In this document: one piece after another, positions 45,524-59,100 of the stretch
How positions within the stretch are numbered: the stretch's first letter is position 1
How the letters are laid out: every line of letters starts with the position of its first letter
Origin: Centropus unirufus
Taxonomy: Eukaryota > Chordata > Aves > Cuculiformes > Centropidae
Assembly: GCA_013397695.1 (NCBI GenBank)
Contig: VYZI01000528.1
Location: 201,917 to 265,916, forward strand
Direction: 5' to 3'
Length of the DNA stretch: 64,000 bases
Program-made: the position numbers and the translations under genes
The notes under the pieces: generated by a model
Told to the model about the DNA's origin: nothing
Databases searched by the model: none
What the model saw: only the letters and a program-made list of their open reading frames with translations

Positions 45524-48508
45524 CTAGGATGATTTCGCTGTTCTATCATACTAGGTGTATGACACTCAAAGCAGTGCCTGCCATGTCAGTCTGAAGAAGA
45601 GCTTGACTTGACATCCACTGGAATCAATGGAAAGGCTCAAATTGACTTCAGGAGTCACTGAATCAGGCTCTCAAAGGAAGGTGAGCTACAAGAAGTCACT
45701 GATGGGTATAGGCTTCATATTTATTGGCACTTGGAGATGTAACAGAGTTCTAACAAGTCACAGATACAAAAAAAATCCACAATAAACTTGACAACATCAT
45801 CTGTAATCAAGTTTAAAAGAAGTGGAAATAGCAGTTGCAGCACAAAGTACTTCCAGTGGTATTTGTTGCATATCTGCTATCAACACGTTGGTGTTACAAA
45901 CAATAAGAGCAGACACATTCACACAACAGAGCTGGATCTGCAATGATTCAGTCATCGCAATAGCTCTTCCAGAAGGTGAAAAACATTATCAAAGGGAACA
46001 TGCCTTTCTCTTAATCCCACCTGCCACTCCTGACCAATGCCCTGCACCCAGCTCCTCAGCACGACTGCCTTGCTACCACCCCCCTGACACCAGTTTATGC
46101 TCACCTGAGAGGCTCTTCCAAAGGCATCTTCCCACAGTTCTTCAAATCCAGTGTGACCTGCGGGTTTTAGCAGAGTAATTTTTCCTGCTGTAACCATCAG
46201 CAGATTCCAGCCATGGCTGTGATACAAGGGAGAGGATAGACACTCAGAGGCAATTTTAGCATGGTGTTCATTCAAGCCAGTTCTCTTCTGACCGGTGGCA
46301 GCATTTACCATATGTCTGACACCCGTACAGCGCACCGGTGGGAGGCCTTCCTCCAGCACCACAACACGCAACGTGACTCCAGGTGACCTACCTGGGGCAG
46401 CACTCTTGAAGGCATCACATCTTCCTCTCCTGTTACTACCTAGAGAACCATAGCATTTGTTGTCAGATCTGAAGTAGCATGAATTTGTCTTCTCTTGAAC
46501 TCCTGCCATGGCAGCTTTGTAGGCAGGTTCCTCCTGCTGCTAGCAGCACAGTTGTAGAGTACTTTGGAGAGCATTTTCCTCCTAGCATTGGCTCTACCTT
46601 ACACCTAAGGAGCTCCTCAAACGCAAAGTCAAGCCTGGGACTTTGACTGCAGCCCTCTGTATAGGTTAGGACCCCTCCTTCTTGCAGGTCACTGGCAGAT
46701 TCCTGCAAGACAAACATTTTAACTTTCTATGCAGCAAGTCAACCACATCACATGCCAGAGCAATACAGCCTTTCCAAAACCACAGGCTGTGAGACACTGA
46801 GCGCATGTCCAGAGGACACACGCAGGTTCCCCTTCCCTTAGTGTGTGATCTGGGATAATCCATGGGGGGTTCAACAATTGCCAGGCTCCAGTGGTAGGCA
46901 ACTGTGATCATGTTCCTTTTTACCTGCATTCCCAGCAGGGGACCACATGTCAGGAGGCTGCACCCACCTAAGCTTCCCTTCCTACCCTGTGAGCATCATG
47001 TGGGCGGGGATTTGGTTTCTGCACCCACATCACTGGCTTGGACAACTGCATTGGCCATGGCATTGCACAGATGAACACTTGATAAAAGGGAGAGAATGTC
47101 AATGCATATCTGCCTACTGGGTCAAGTAAAGGGACTGAACCAATCTCCAAAGGATAAATATGAAGAAACTGTGAGGCAGGAACCCCAGTGCTTTCTCCTC
47201 TGGGATCAGTGACACTTCCTTAGGGGCTTTTCAAATCACCTCTGGGGCAGGTGTTACATCTACATGCAGACAAAAATGTTCCTGAGAAACCTCTTATCCT
47301 TGGTAGTCTTGCCTAGGTCCTTCTAACCAGCACTTCATTTTCTGGGGGAGGAAAAAGTGTCAATTTAAAATGTTATATTAAAGAAGGAGAAGTAGATACC
47401 ATCAGAAGGCAATTTGCTGAGCTGAGTAACAGCTGAACAGGAGAAGCTATTTTACTCATTGAGTGGCATTTTGGGCACAATGGTTTACATTTTAGATAAC
47501 TCAGTGTATCAACTGTGTGACAAAAGTAATTCAATGATACCATTTTCAGCCTTTGAGCAGAATGGATCTTAATTGCCAGAGACATTTTCCTTCATATCTC
47601 TGGATCTATACTTCATGATTTTTGTACTTCGAGCCTCAGAAAATTGCAGCTCTCTCCTGATTAAGTGCTTAATTGTGGCCAGTGCTTTTCAAAGTATTTT
47701 CAGCAGTTAGCTTAAGTTCCACTTCAGACACACATCGTTATCGACTTCTTTATCAACTTGCACAACTTCCCTGAATCAAATGCTTTCTGGAGTATACTTT
47801 GTGGGCCTTGATCACATCCGTTTCGCAGGGACTCAAGTGAAGAGCCACAGGCCACAAGATCTGGACAGCACTCACAAGTCTGGGCTCTGGCAAGGTATTT
47901 TCCTACTTTCCTTCCAGGCTCGTTCTCACCTGAAAGTGGCAGAACTGCACTTCACCCTGGGAAGCATGGGTAGAATTGGCCTGCCTAGCATCCACCATGG
48001 GATCGCGCTGTGAGCAGACAGCTTTCTGCACAGAAAATAGCAGCAGTTGAATCCCAAATATTTAGCTGGGTTTGCCAGGAAACCAAAGGAATTTAACCAT
48101 GATTTTAAACCAGGAACTATAAGCTAACCTGGTTTGTGCTGGACAGTGGCTAAAGTGCTGAAAGCGCTACCCTAGTTTTAAGACCTTGCTCTAAATTAGG
48201 AAGTATAAGAGCTAAAATCTTTTTTTCGCCTCCATTCTGACAGATGTGACCAGTTAATACTGACAGTTTCTCATGTTGTGGGAGCTTTTGCAGGCACCCA
48301 GCAAGCCAAATCTCCAGCTGCCAGCTTCAAAGTTCTATATGGGCTCAGAGTGCCCTTTGGACCAGAGTATGGAATGGGTAGCCCCATCACCTGAGATCCC
48401 CTCCCAACATAAGTGAACTCCTTTTTTCAGGGATTTCTTTTTTCAGACTAACAGAAAGGAAGAGTTCAGTTCTGTATTGTACCACCGTGAATATCAAGTG
48501 TAGATTAA
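45524..48508. other. Gene-poor downstream flank
   Basis: Unique sequence. A 185-codon - strand frame (45952-46509) has no recognisable domain and is within chance expectation. Confidence 0.5.
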
Positions 48509-48602
48509 CAGAATCACAGAATGATTTGGGTCAGAAGGAACTTTAAAGATCATCCAATTCCACTCCCTCTGCCATGGGCAGGGACACCTCCCACTGGATC
48601 AG
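48509..48602 (-). mobile_element. CR1 LINE fragment, 3' end
   Basis: CAGAATCACAGAATGATTTGGG followed by AAAGATCATCCAATTCCA and TGCCATGGGCAGGGACACC marks a CR1 3' terminus in reverse. It is truncated to about 95 bp. Confidence 0.92.
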
Positions 48603-49334
48603 CACTGGAGTGAAGGTTAGGGAACACTGAGGGTAAAACTCAGACAACTTCCAGTCTTTTAGTTGTCACAGCTGTATTGTAAAAGTCACATTGGCTGAAA
48701 GACGCCAGACCTTAAAACCAAAGAATATATCAGCACAGTTTAGAAATACTTGTGTTTGAGCAACTGTACTACATGTCAGCCCAGATCCTTTCCTCTGGAC
48801 ACAGGATTCATCACCTTGCAACTGAGAGAAGTGAAAACATCTTATCTCCCCCCTCTAATTTACAGTAAAGAGGACCTCTTTGGCAAAAGACTGACCATAA
48901 AGTCAGTACTTGCGTCTATTTAAAACAGTATAAAGTCTACCGACCTTTTGCTTTTGATTAGGGTCAAAATGAAAAATTTCAAAGATGTCAATGCACAGGA
49001 GTGCTCAGGAGCACACAACAAGGTCAAGCCTTGCACCATCAGAACTTAAACTCGTTTAACTCAGATTTGCACCGGCAACAGATACCATTTCCAAGGTAAA
49101 CCTAATGCTTGCCCATGCAAGGACCAGTGCCAGACTTTCTGCTTGTTTAGATGGGCTTTGGCTCAGGAACTAAAATGCTATTCATGTGTGGAAATAAAAC
49201 AGCTACTTAAAGCCCAGGGTGAGATGCTGGATCTTTGGAGCATAGGGTTCATACTATAGCGATGGCCGAGTCTATCTGAGCTTCACCTTGGCCAGGGACA
49301 GGCCAAGGCATGGCTTCCTCCAATGGCTTTCTCT

Positions 49335-49606
49335 CAAGGAACAAGTGATAGGGTGAGAGGAAATAGCCTCAAGTTGCACCAGGGGAGATTTAGATTGGAC
49401 ATTAGGAAAAATTTCTTTACCAAAAGAGTAGTGAAACACTGGAACAGGCTGCCTAAGGAGGCTGTGGAGCCTCCAACCCTAGAGGTGTTAAAAAAAGCAC
49501 GTAGATGCGGCACTTGGAGACATAGTTTAGTAGGAATGGTGGTGTTGGGCTGACAGTTGGACTGGATGATCTTAGAGGTCTTTTCCAACCTTAATAATTC
49601 CATGAC
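49335..49606 (+). mobile_element. CR1 LINE fragment, 3' end
   Basis: Sense CR1 landmarks: GTGATAGGGTGAGAGG, TTGCACCAGGGGAGATTTAGATTGG, GAACAGGCTGCC, GGACTGGATGATCTTAGAGGTC and a terminal AATTCCATGA. The internal sequence differs from the copies ending in AACCATTCTATGATT, so it belongs to a different CR1 subfamily. It resembles the copy at 55689. Confidence 0.93.
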
Positions 49607-51914
49607 CGCTGCATGAGCCACACTGTGCAGAGAGGCACGCAACAGCTGGGAATTATTCCAGCCTCTCCACACAATTAATTGCCTTCTTACCAATTTATGT
49701 GAATTTGTAAGGAGCTGTTTAGAGGTTTAATGGCTTCTCTGCACTGCGGTTTTCAATTTATTGGGTCAAGAAGCAACCCCAGCTAAGATAAAGTCTCACT
49801 CTGGCCACCCTGGTGCATTTCAAGGGGTGAGTGTCTCTGTTCAACTGCACAGTTCTGAAAAGTTTTCCATCAATTAGATGTCAGGAATGGAGTTAACCAG
49901 ACCTCAGCTATATGGTCAGCAATGAAGTCTTGAAAAGCCTCATCACTTCATGGACACTTCATTATACTCACGCCAATTATCACCTACTAGGAAGAGCTGT
50001 GCGTCTCATGTCATGGTTCCTGAATTAGGTTCACCCAGAGCTCCTTAAAAAGTTCCCAGTTGTGGGAAAACTTTTGAGGTTTACATCTATGGAAGCAGCA
50101 GATGGCATTGCAAGTGGTGTCACCGGCCGACATTCAGACAATAGAGCCGCTGATGTTTAACATAATATTTTCATTTCTTTGTACATGAGAAAAGATAATT
50201 ACTTTCAGGGTTTAAGAACTGAATGTGTTGATCCAAGTGTAATCTCTGTATTTTGGCATTTGATTGCTACATTAGAAACAGAAATGTCAATGGGCTGTAG
50301 TAACCCAAGTTAGGAGACGGAAAAAATTAGATGTGTTACTTAAATTACGGTACAGAGGGGAGAACAGAAGCCAAGTAGAGGCTTATAACTTTTGTTAATA
50401 AAAAAACCAAATTTTAATTCTGAAAATAATTTCAGGAGCCAAGAGCTTTTCTTTTTCCTAAATGGTCCTTTGTGCTACACCCACAACAAGCAAAGGCCAG
50501 GAGAATGCAACCAGAAGGAGAAGGAAGAACTGTAGCTGACTTCCATTTCTTGATCACCCAAGTCAGAGATATGAAGACTTGAATGGTCCATCTTCCGCAG
50601 CGAGAAGGATCCATGTTTTATAGACATTTAGGGACAGTGTAGCGCTATGGTTTTACTCAGTTGTCATAACTTAATATGGGAATCCCAAAACACACTCTTG
50701 GAGACCCAGGTGCTTCAACCAACACTTTCGGTGGGCTCAAAGGCTGAAAGTACTTTTATGCTTCCATTCTTCATCTTTTGGGGTTTTTGGGGTTGTTTTT
50801 TTGTATGTTTATTTGGGTTTTTTTACGGTATAGTTGGCATCTTGCTCTAGCATCTTCTTTTGTCTTCAAAAGCCCAGAGGGGCTTGATTGTCCCCCTTAT
50901 CCTAAACTCACTGTAACGAATCTGGCATGCAAAGAATTTTCCTTACACTCCAGCCCAATTCAATGCAAAAACTGTGCAGAGTCGAACCAGGAGCTCCAGT
51001 GGAGGAAAGCTCTTCTATTAGCTACCTTTATCTAGTTTAGAAATTAAGCATTGTCCTCCAGGAAGAGATCCCTATTCTGAACTTCCTGCTAAAAGCATCT
51101 AACATAAACTAGAAGACACGACTGTATGTAATAGTTAATAACAAGAGTATGCTGCCAAGAATTGATTCAAATTGTTATGATTTGCTGTTGAACAAGCTAT
51201 TGCCTTGATTTCTCGGCAAAGTTCAAGTTTACAGCAGACTGATTAGTCCTGCTAACATTCCTGAAGCACCTACTGTTGTATGAAATTTTATTAAATTGCC
51301 AGCATCAACGGCTGTTCCAAGTTTCTGTGCCTTATTGCAATTGATGACAGCAAAATAAGGAAATAAAGAAAGGGGAAGGGAAGGGAACTCTGTTAGGGTT
51401 TTTTCTTTTCCCTTTTCAATAAAATGTCAACTCCATTATACAGATGTCAACTCCATTACTGTAATGCTCCTTCTGTAACCTCAACGTGTAACTATCTGCT
51501 AATAAAACAACTTTCTCAAAGGGAGTGCTGAGGGCAAGCATACCTGCTGTAGGTTTCAATCCCGTTAAGAAAATGTCTGATGGCTGTTTATTCCTATAGA
51601 CGTGAATACCGTTTTCATTATTGTGTTTTCCTGGTTGTGTTTGTCAACCAAAAATAAAAAACTGTTCCTTATCCAGGGGAGCCTGCACTGGTCACAAAAC
51701 CGCTCTTCTTATAGAAGAAGCAAGTAAATATGAAGATTAATGCCCGGCACACCAGCAGGGCTATAAAAAAAAAAAGCTGCATTAGACAACAGCAAATATG
51801 GGAGAAATGGAGAAACAGCTGTCCCAGGATCTTGCTCAAGGCAGGAGACCCCTCAGTGTGCTGCCTAACCCTCTGAGGGCTTTTTGAGGGTCAAATGGCT
51901 CCCAAAAGATCTGC
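49607..51914. other. Gene-poor flank with two possibly conserved blocks
   Basis: Around 50090-50280 the sequence keeps CpGs (GTCACCGGCCGACATTC, AGAGCCGCTG) next to AT-rich motifs; around 51200-51330 an AT-rich block contains TTTATTAAATTGCC and CAATTGATGAC. Both look unlike the flanks. At 51426-51465 a segment reading ATGTCAACTCCATTA is directly duplicated, about 20 bp apart. No gene is seen. Confidence 0.4.
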
Positions 51915-52355
51915 CAACCATATCCTATGCTGCATCAAAAGAAATGTGACAGGACAGGCTGAGAGAGTTGGACTTGTACAGCCTGGAGAAGGGACAATTC
52001 CGGGGAGACCTTAGAGCAGCCTTCCAGTACTGAAAGGGGGGCTACGGGAAAGCTGGGGAGAGACTCTTTTATCAGGCAGTGCAGGGATAGGGTGAGGGGT
52101 AATGGTTTTAAGTTGAAAGAGTGGAGATTTGGGCTAGAACTTAGGAAGCAATGTTTTCCTGTGAGGGTGGTGAGGCACTGGCACAGATTGCCCAGAGAAG
52201 GAGGATGCCAAATGCCTGGAGGTGTTCAAAGCCAGACTGTATGAGGCTTTCAGCACCCTGATCAAGGGGAAGGTGTCCCTGCCCATGGCAGGGGAGTTCA
52301 AACTGGATGATCTTTAAGGTCCCTTCCAACCCAAACCATTCCATGATTCTGTGAA
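51915..52355 (+). mobile_element. CR1 LINE fragment
   Basis: It reads AACCATATCCTATGCTGCATC, CAGCCTGGAGAAG, CCTGTGAGGGTGGTGAGG and GATCTTTAAGGTCCCTTCC, and ends CCATTCCATGATTCTGTG. This is sense orientation with an internal deletion compared with the copy at 53474. Confidence 0.94.
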
Positions 52356-53473
52356 AGCCTGAGTAACCCTATAGACAAGATGCACAATAACTATCAGCCT
52401 ATGATCTGATATCAGCAATGTCACCAAACCCCTCGAGGTACTCGGCCAGGTTTGTGTATTCATGAGGTCAGGATACATTTGGGGAAAGAAGATATGTATA
52501 TGAAACCAGGAGCCATTTGTAAGCACCATTCCCTCACTGCTCCTGTTTAAAAAAATCTATTTTTAAGTGAAAAAAAACATGAATGGGGAAGACCCTCACC
52601 CTTTCCCAGGCAATAGCCTGGAGGAGGAGAAATTGCATCCTGCGATCACAGGTTTGTTGGCTGTGCACATCAATATGGAAACAAAGATGATTATATATTT
52701 AAAAAAGACTAAAGAAATCTATTCCAGAGTAGGAGTTGTTTATATAATCTATTTCCCTTGGACTTACAAACACTAAATAACACCCACTGAGCCACATCTC
52801 TGAGATAACCTTTTCCTTCACATCTCTCTTCCAAAGGATTGGCCTTTGACAGAGGCATCTTTCAACGTGCAAATCTAGCAAGCTTTAAGCCAGCTCATAG
52901 GTAAGACCTTTCTGAAAGAATATGATGATGATTCCTCAAGCAATTATTTTTCCTTAGTATCCTTTGCATAGAGAGAGCTAATTAACTGCCTGCCAGGTTC
53001 TGCAGATTCACAGTGAAAAATGAAGTAGTACAAATGTCATAATTAATTATCCGTTTAATGCCTGAATGAACATAGCAAAGGTGCTATAAATATTCACGCA
53101 AAAGGACTTCCACACCAGTGTGCACTTGCTGTGCAATCCTGCCCCAGGGAGGATGCTGGGGATTTTTTTGTATGCCAGGGACCACACAATGAGGCCCCAG
53201 ATTGCCATCTCTTAGGAGAAAGCTCAGCTAGAATCATAGAGGAATGAGGAATAATCTGTTCTCTCCCACCTTCCTGGTGTTTGCCATCTTACCCTGAGAA
53301 GCTGTGCACAGAAAGCTCATGCCAAGGAGTGATCTCCTCTGCCTTCAATTCCCTACAGGACCACAGAGTCTTCCCTGGTTGGTCCCAGGACTCGGGCTGG
53401 TTTGCACAGCACAAAATGCTGCTGCTTCCCAGAAATGCATGTCTGTCCCACTATTCCTCCTCCTTCTATCCTG
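52356..53473. other. Gene-poor flank with an AT-rich possible element
   Basis: At 53030-53110 the sequence CATAATTAATTATCCG with TAAATATTCACGC resembles a homeodomain-bound conserved element. Otherwise it is unique sequence without supported genes. Confidence 0.4.
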
Positions 53474-54072
53474 CTAACCATATCCTGGGCTGCATCCAAA
53501 GAAGTGTGACCAGCAGGGCAAGAGAGGGGTTTCAGCCCCTCTACTCTACTCTTGTGAGACCTCACCTGGAGTCTTGTGTTCAGGTCTGGAGTCCTCAGCA
53601 CAGGAAGGACATGGATCTATTAAAGTGAGTCCAGAGGAGACCACGAAGATGATCAGAGGGCTGGAGATTCTCCCATATGATGGAATATGAGGACTGGCTG
53701 AAAGAGTTGGACTTGTTCAGCCTGGAGAAGAGATGGTTCCGGGCATACCTTATAGCAGCCTTCCAAGTAATTAGAGGGGGGCACCAGGAAAGCTGAGCAT
53801 GGGCTCTTTAAAGGAGTGCAGGGATAGGATGAGGTGAAACAGTTTTCAGCTGGAAGAGGAGAGATTTAGATGAGATATTTGGATGAAATATTTTCCTGTG
53901 AGGGTGGTAAGGCACTGGGAAAAGTTTCCCAGAGAAGCTGTGGATCCCTGGAGGGGCTCCAGGGCTTTGAACAACCTGATGCAGTGGAAGGTGTCCCTGC
54001 CCATGACAATGAGGTTGGAACTGGATGATCCTTAAAGTCCCTTCCAACCAAAACCATTCAATGATTCTATGG
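53474..54072 (+). mobile_element. CR1 LINE fragment, about 600 bp
   Basis: It includes CTGGGCTGCATCCAAAGAAG, CCTCACCTGGAGTCTTGTGTTCAGG, GACTTGTTCAGCCTGGAGAAG, TTTTCCTGTGAGGGTGGTAAGG, and ends CCATTCAATGATTCTATGG. Sense orientation, non-coding, 5'-truncated. Confidence 0.95.
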
Positions 54073-55688
54073 CATTTTCTTCCTTATTTTTAGTGATCAC
54101 AATGGTCAGAGTGGACATCAGCCAGTTTCCCAACTTGCATGGATAAATGGGGAGACACAGCAATTTTTTGCATGCAGACCAGAAGCCTTCAGAAACCTTT
54201 CCTCGGGAGCAAACCCATCCCATAGACAGAACAGAACCACAGCAGTGCATTGTGACCAGCTTCCCCTTGGATCAGCACAGACGGTGGGCTTCAGACCTAG
54301 GTCAAACCTGGTGCTTTACACCAGACATGCAATGTGAATTTAAAATAAATGAATTTAAAATAAATGAATTTAAAAAAATTATTAAGACCAGCTCTTCAAA
54401 AGAGCAGAAACCTAAGAACCCGCCCTGAGAAGTCACTTGATCCCACCCTTGCTCATGAGCAGATGTGCCCAGCACTTGCAGGCAATGGGGAGCACACTCA
54501 CCCATACTCACTGGACAACTGTGCATGAGGCACCTCAGTCTCCTGTGGGCTCTGGACCAGCATTCATAAACCTGTAGGGCACAATGGAGCAACCCCAGGT
54601 ACCGTTTCCACCCTGAATGGTACAAGGTCTCTGGAGCAGAGGTGGGTCCTGCAGAGGGAAAAAAAAAAAAAGCAAGAGAGGAACTTGGACCTCCTGTCCA
54701 TGTCTCCTTGGCTCCTTTCACACATGGTGCCCAGTTACCCACAGTTCCCCTCGCTTCCCCATCCACCTGCAGGAGATCTTCAGGAGTTCGGAGTAAACAG
54801 ATAAATGAAGCCACACTGCCAGGCACCCATCCCCAGAGCATTCCAGGCAGCAGTGCCATCAGCTCTGCTTTGCTGATCATGGACGATAATGTTGATTTTT
54901 TAGTCTTTTTTTTTTTTTAATGCTACTATCGCTTTGCAGACTGCAACTCCATGGTGACAAGCACCATCGGGAAACCTATGACACTCACAGGTCAGAGCCT
55001 GCACAGCACATGCAGCAGCAAGGGAAGAAAACAATGAACTAGAGCAGTAACCCAGGGTATGAAAAAAAGAATAGCCTTGAGGATGAGAAAACACACAGCA
55101 GAGAAGAGAAGGTCCTTAACTTAAGTTTCCTCTTTTTTTAACCTAATGAAATCTTTTATTAACACAATCTGGAAGAGGCCAGCACCTCTTAAACATCTGC
55201 TTGGATGCTTTGTTCAAGTACCAAACTTCTCTTTCCTTCACTGCCAGTGTTTTAACATGCTGGCCTGTCAATGACACATTTCAGCACTTCAAAAAAGTGA
55301 AATTTTCAGGGCTCCCCCTCCCCCGCAAAGTGCTGCCTCCTGCAGGTGAGAGCAGTGAAATAATGGCTCAGTGGTGTTCATTGGTCATTGTTACCACACA
55401 CTGCGGGGGTCAGGCTGTGAACCTCAGCACCTTGGGATGCAGCAGCCTATTCCAGAAACTGGAAAGGCATCAGCAGGGCAATCCCTTCCCCCTGCCTCCC
55501 ACCATCCCTCGCAGCCTTCCAGACTTCACAGGTAATTTCCATGGGAGACAGCTTTGGATCTAACCAAGGGTGGCTACAGTAATAAGGATTTCAATGGAGG
55601 GAATCTGGGAGATGCTTTTCCAGAGCACCTTGTACCACCTCTTGCTGATTTGAGAGCAGAACAGTCCCTCTCCAGCTTTGCGTCACTC
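54073..55688. other. Intergenic between CR1 copies
   Basis: It contains a short tandem repeat of GAATTTAAAATAAAT (15 bp, about 2.5 copies, 54336-54377), an A run near 54659 and a T run near 54905. A 192-codon - strand frame (54302-54880) crosses the simple repeats and is not credible as a gene. Confidence 0.5.
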
Positions 55689-55892
55689 AGGTTGCACCAG
55701 GGGAGGGATATTAGAAAAAATTTCTTTACTGTAAGAGTGGTGAGGCACTGGAACAGGCTGGCCAGGGAAGTGGTGGAGCCTCCACCTTCACATGGCACTT
55801 TGTGACATGGTTGAGTAGACATGCTGATGTTGGGCTGATGGCTGGACTTGACATCATGGAGGCCCTTTCCAGCCTTCCATGATTCCATAGAA
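55689..55892 (+). mobile_element. CR1 LINE fragment, 3' end
   Basis: GGTTGCACCAGGGGAGG, ATTTCTTTACTGTAAGAGTGG, GGCACTGGAACAGGCTG and CCATGATTCCATAG are present in order. It matches the subfamily at 49335 and is about 200 bp long. Confidence 0.93.
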
Positions 55893-56835
55893 CCAGTTCA
55901 GCCAAGTCTTCCTGACTCAAATCTTGATCTGTGCTGTTATTCCCAGCTCCAGTTGTTTGCTGCACTGCTCTGCTCACCTGGATTCAGGTCACCTCCAGTG
56001 AGGCCGTGCCAGAAACTTTCAGGCGCATTGAGAGCCATAGGATGCTAAACTCCAGGCTCGCTGGATATTTAAATGAGATTTAAAGAGTGTGTAGATGCTC
56101 TGAGAGCATTGGATGGCCCAGCAACAGAAAATGGCAGCCTGAAGCGCCTGATGCCCTTGCAGATAGAGCCTTGTACTTAGGAGCACACGTCCCATTGATT
56201 TTTCACTGGGGTTTCACACCTCCTTCATGAGGTCTGAAAACCCCTGCCCAACAGGCAGGGCACCGCCAAGCAGGCACAGGATAGCCTAACAGGAAACCTC
56301 TCTCTGCACAAAAAAGGCAGGGGAATGAGGCAGCCAGGGCACAGAGATTTCCTTTCCCGGCCAAAGTCCACTTTGCACTCCAGCACCAGCCACCCCTCCC
56401 AGGCCAGCTCAGCTCTGCTCAGTCTGTGTGAGAGCATTCGGACCCAAGCTCAGTTCAGTTAATTAATTTCAAGTGTTACCTCTTGATTCCTGATAGCCAT
56501 CCAGATGATGGAAGTCATCTTACATGCACTGGCTTCCATCGGTGTAATTAAATTAAAAGAGAAAGCTCGAATACAATTTCTTCTTTAGAAGGCTCTTTCC
56601 GGCGGCTCCATTATCCCCTTCTGATTTCTTAAGAATATCTGTTCTTCTATCCTGTGTATTCCACTCCCCTCATCACAGGAGGCATTACCACTGGTAACTG
56701 CCCAATGCCAGCGACCCCAGGGACCTATAGACAGAAGCCAGGGGCAGCTGAGTTGGAAAAGTTGACTGGGATGCCAGCACACCACATGCGAGACCAGGTG
56801 CCCTGACTGCTCCTCCAGTCCTCTCCAGGTCCTGG
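55893..56835. other. Intergenic, with a possible conserved block
   Basis: At 56455-56600, TTAATTAATTTCAAGTGTTACC and TCGGTGTAATTAAATT give paired homeodomain cores and an NK2-type TCAAGTG. The rest is unremarkable. Confidence 0.35.
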
Positions 56836-57245
56836 CTGGAGATGATCCACTGCAGAGACCTGGCGCGGCCCCACCTTGAGTACTGTGCCCAGTTTTGGGT
56901 GCCACAGGATAAAGAGGATCTAAAGCAACTGAAGGGTGTCCAGGGGAGGCCACAAAGTTGGTGGTGGCTTTAGAGGGGAAGTTGTATGAGGAGCAGCGAA
57001 AGCTAGTTGGTCTATTCAGCCTGGAGAAGAGAAGAGTGAGGGGAGACCTCATCACAAACCTCACCACAGAGGAGGAGGAGGAGAAGTCACTGATCTCTCC
57101 TCTCTGGTGAGCAATGGTGGGACCCAGTGGAATGGCAGGAAAATGTGCCAGGGAAGTTTAGGTTGCATATAAGGAAAAAGTTCTTCACTCAGAAGATAGC
57201 GGAGCACCGGAACAGGCTCCACTGGGAAGCAGTCATGGTTCCAAC
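56836..57245 (+). mobile_element. CR1 LINE fragment
   Basis: CCCCACCTTGAGTACTGTGCCCAG, GTTTTGGGTGCCACAGGATAAAG, TTCAGCCTGGAGAAGAGAAG, GGTTGCATATAAGGAAAAAGTTCTTCACTCAGAAG and GGAACAGGCTCC are CR1 landmarks. The copy stops before the canonical 3' terminus and carries a GAG-rich insertion near 57070. Confidence 0.9.
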
Positions 57246-58949
57246 CAACTGCTTCCAACACAGATTCCTGAACATGCATAGAGACCAATGTCCAAGGGCC
57301 TTCTGGCACTCCAGGAGAGTTTGGCCTCCTGAAGGAAAAGCAGCACACAGCTATGAAACTCTCTTGCAGCTGAGGACTCAGCAGCTACACCAAACACCAG
57401 TACAACCTGAGGGGCCAAGTTTCGGAAACCAGAAATGAATTCTGATCTGATGAAGAGCTCAACTCTCTGACCTAGGCACAGGAGAGGTTGGACATAGGGA
57501 GACAAAGAATAGGGTTAAATTAGTAGAATACTTACTAAGGGAGCTTAGGGAAAACACTGAGTCTGCTTTGAAAGAGGGAAGAAGTTGCATGGATTTCGGG
57601 AAGCCTTTCCACTAACAGAAAGGCCTCTCTTGGATGACAGGGCAGGAGAAGCAACATTAAAATTCACCCCAACATCACAGAAGTGTAATAGAGTGCCAGC
57701 ACCCTGTGCATGCATCCAATCGAGCTGCCAAGGAGCATGAAGATGTTTGATAATCCCTCTGCCAGCGTGAAGCACAGCCCGGGCCAAGTACCACATGAGA
57801 CTAACAGGCACGTCCCATGTAAAAGGGCTCCTCTTTCAAAGCCAAAAGTAATTATGATCAATGTGCATCAGGAAGACATTTTAAAGTGTGACAGAAAATA
57901 ACCTGAGCAATAATTCAGGAGGCCAGACTTTACTAACGTTTCCTCACAGAGAAATCATGGAACTCCATACTCGGCAGTGATGGGGGAAGCCTGCATCATT
58001 ATTCAACCTTCCTAATTAAAAAGGAAGGGAAAACAATATGGAATAAAAGAGCACTATATCAACAAAGAGAGAAGGGGAAGCTGGCCAGGAGGCTGCTGTA
58101 CAGCACAAAGGAGCCAACACTGGCACAAGCCCACTGCTACCCAGCAGCGAGTGGTGCAGGGTTCAGCGAACCTTGCAGAAAAGGCTCGGATGCCAAATAA
58201 ATATTTATGTTCTATTATTTGAGGAAAAGCTCGATGAAGTGCCACTATCACACAGCATTGGAGTATTTTCTATTGCATCAACAACTCGGAAAAGGTTAAA
58301 AGCAACTCCTGGATGATTTGTTTAACTAGGAGAACCAATGTTCCCTGCACCTGCCTGACAGGAGGCAGCTCTGCCGCATCACTGCATTTTTCTTACCAGA
58401 AACTTTTCCCAGGAAGATCCGAAGACACAAGGCATTTACCTGGGACCTCTGCAGCAGGAGCATCCCGAGGACTTGCTTATACTCCCACAGCTGCAGCAGC
58501 TGCCACACAAGCCCTGCTCCAGGCAAAGCAGAAGAGAGTCACAGCTCCTAGGAAGCACTTTGCCTGCCCATGGATCTTCATGAACTTGTGCGTCTTCATG
58601 TGAAAATCAATCAAGGCTGTTAATAACAGCCCACATCTGTGCAAGCAGCAAGCAGCTGGCCACGCTGATGCATCCTTGTGGGCTGCCAGCTCCATGGCAG
58701 GCCACAAACAACTGGAGAGAAATACAAGAATTGGGAGCTGGCGGCACAGTCAGTGCCCGTTAATGTGCAAAACACATTGGGGTGAACAATCTTGTCATTA
58801 TTTTAATGAGAGGAAAGCATGCTTAGCAGAGGTACCTGCTGATGTGATCTAACCCAGGTCCGAGGGATTCACTGAATACAGAGTCATGGCTGGATGAAAT
58901 CAATGTAATCCTCGTTAACAGGATCAGCAACTGATCTCGGGCAGTAGCT
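57246..58949. other. Intergenic, nothing recognised
   Basis: Unique sequence. Open frames are short and uninformative. Confidence 0.5.
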
Positions 58950-59100
58950 GCACCTACTGCCAACCTGCAGGGTGTTTCTAGAGGGGTCCTGTCCTGCTCA
59001 GCATTTTTTCCAGGGGTTTGGAAGAAAATCTGAACGTATCACTAGCATTTTCAGCCAGCCTTCAAATGAACAGTATGGTAAACTACCACAGGAAGCATTT
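58950..59100 (+). mobile_element. Possible ancient CR1 RT-region fragment
   Basis: A strongly diverged match to the end of the CR1 reverse-transcriptase region: a GTCCTGTCCTGCTCAGCATTTTTTCC segment where active copies read 'GPVLFNIF', then GGAAGAAAATCTGAACGTATCACTAGCATTTTCAG. Both ends are uncertain and no coding capacity remains. Confidence 0.4.

Noticed and set aside
54302..54880. 192-codon - strand frame between CR1 copies
   Set aside because: It includes a tandem repeat (NSFILNSFILNS) and a translated A run, and is not a credible gene.
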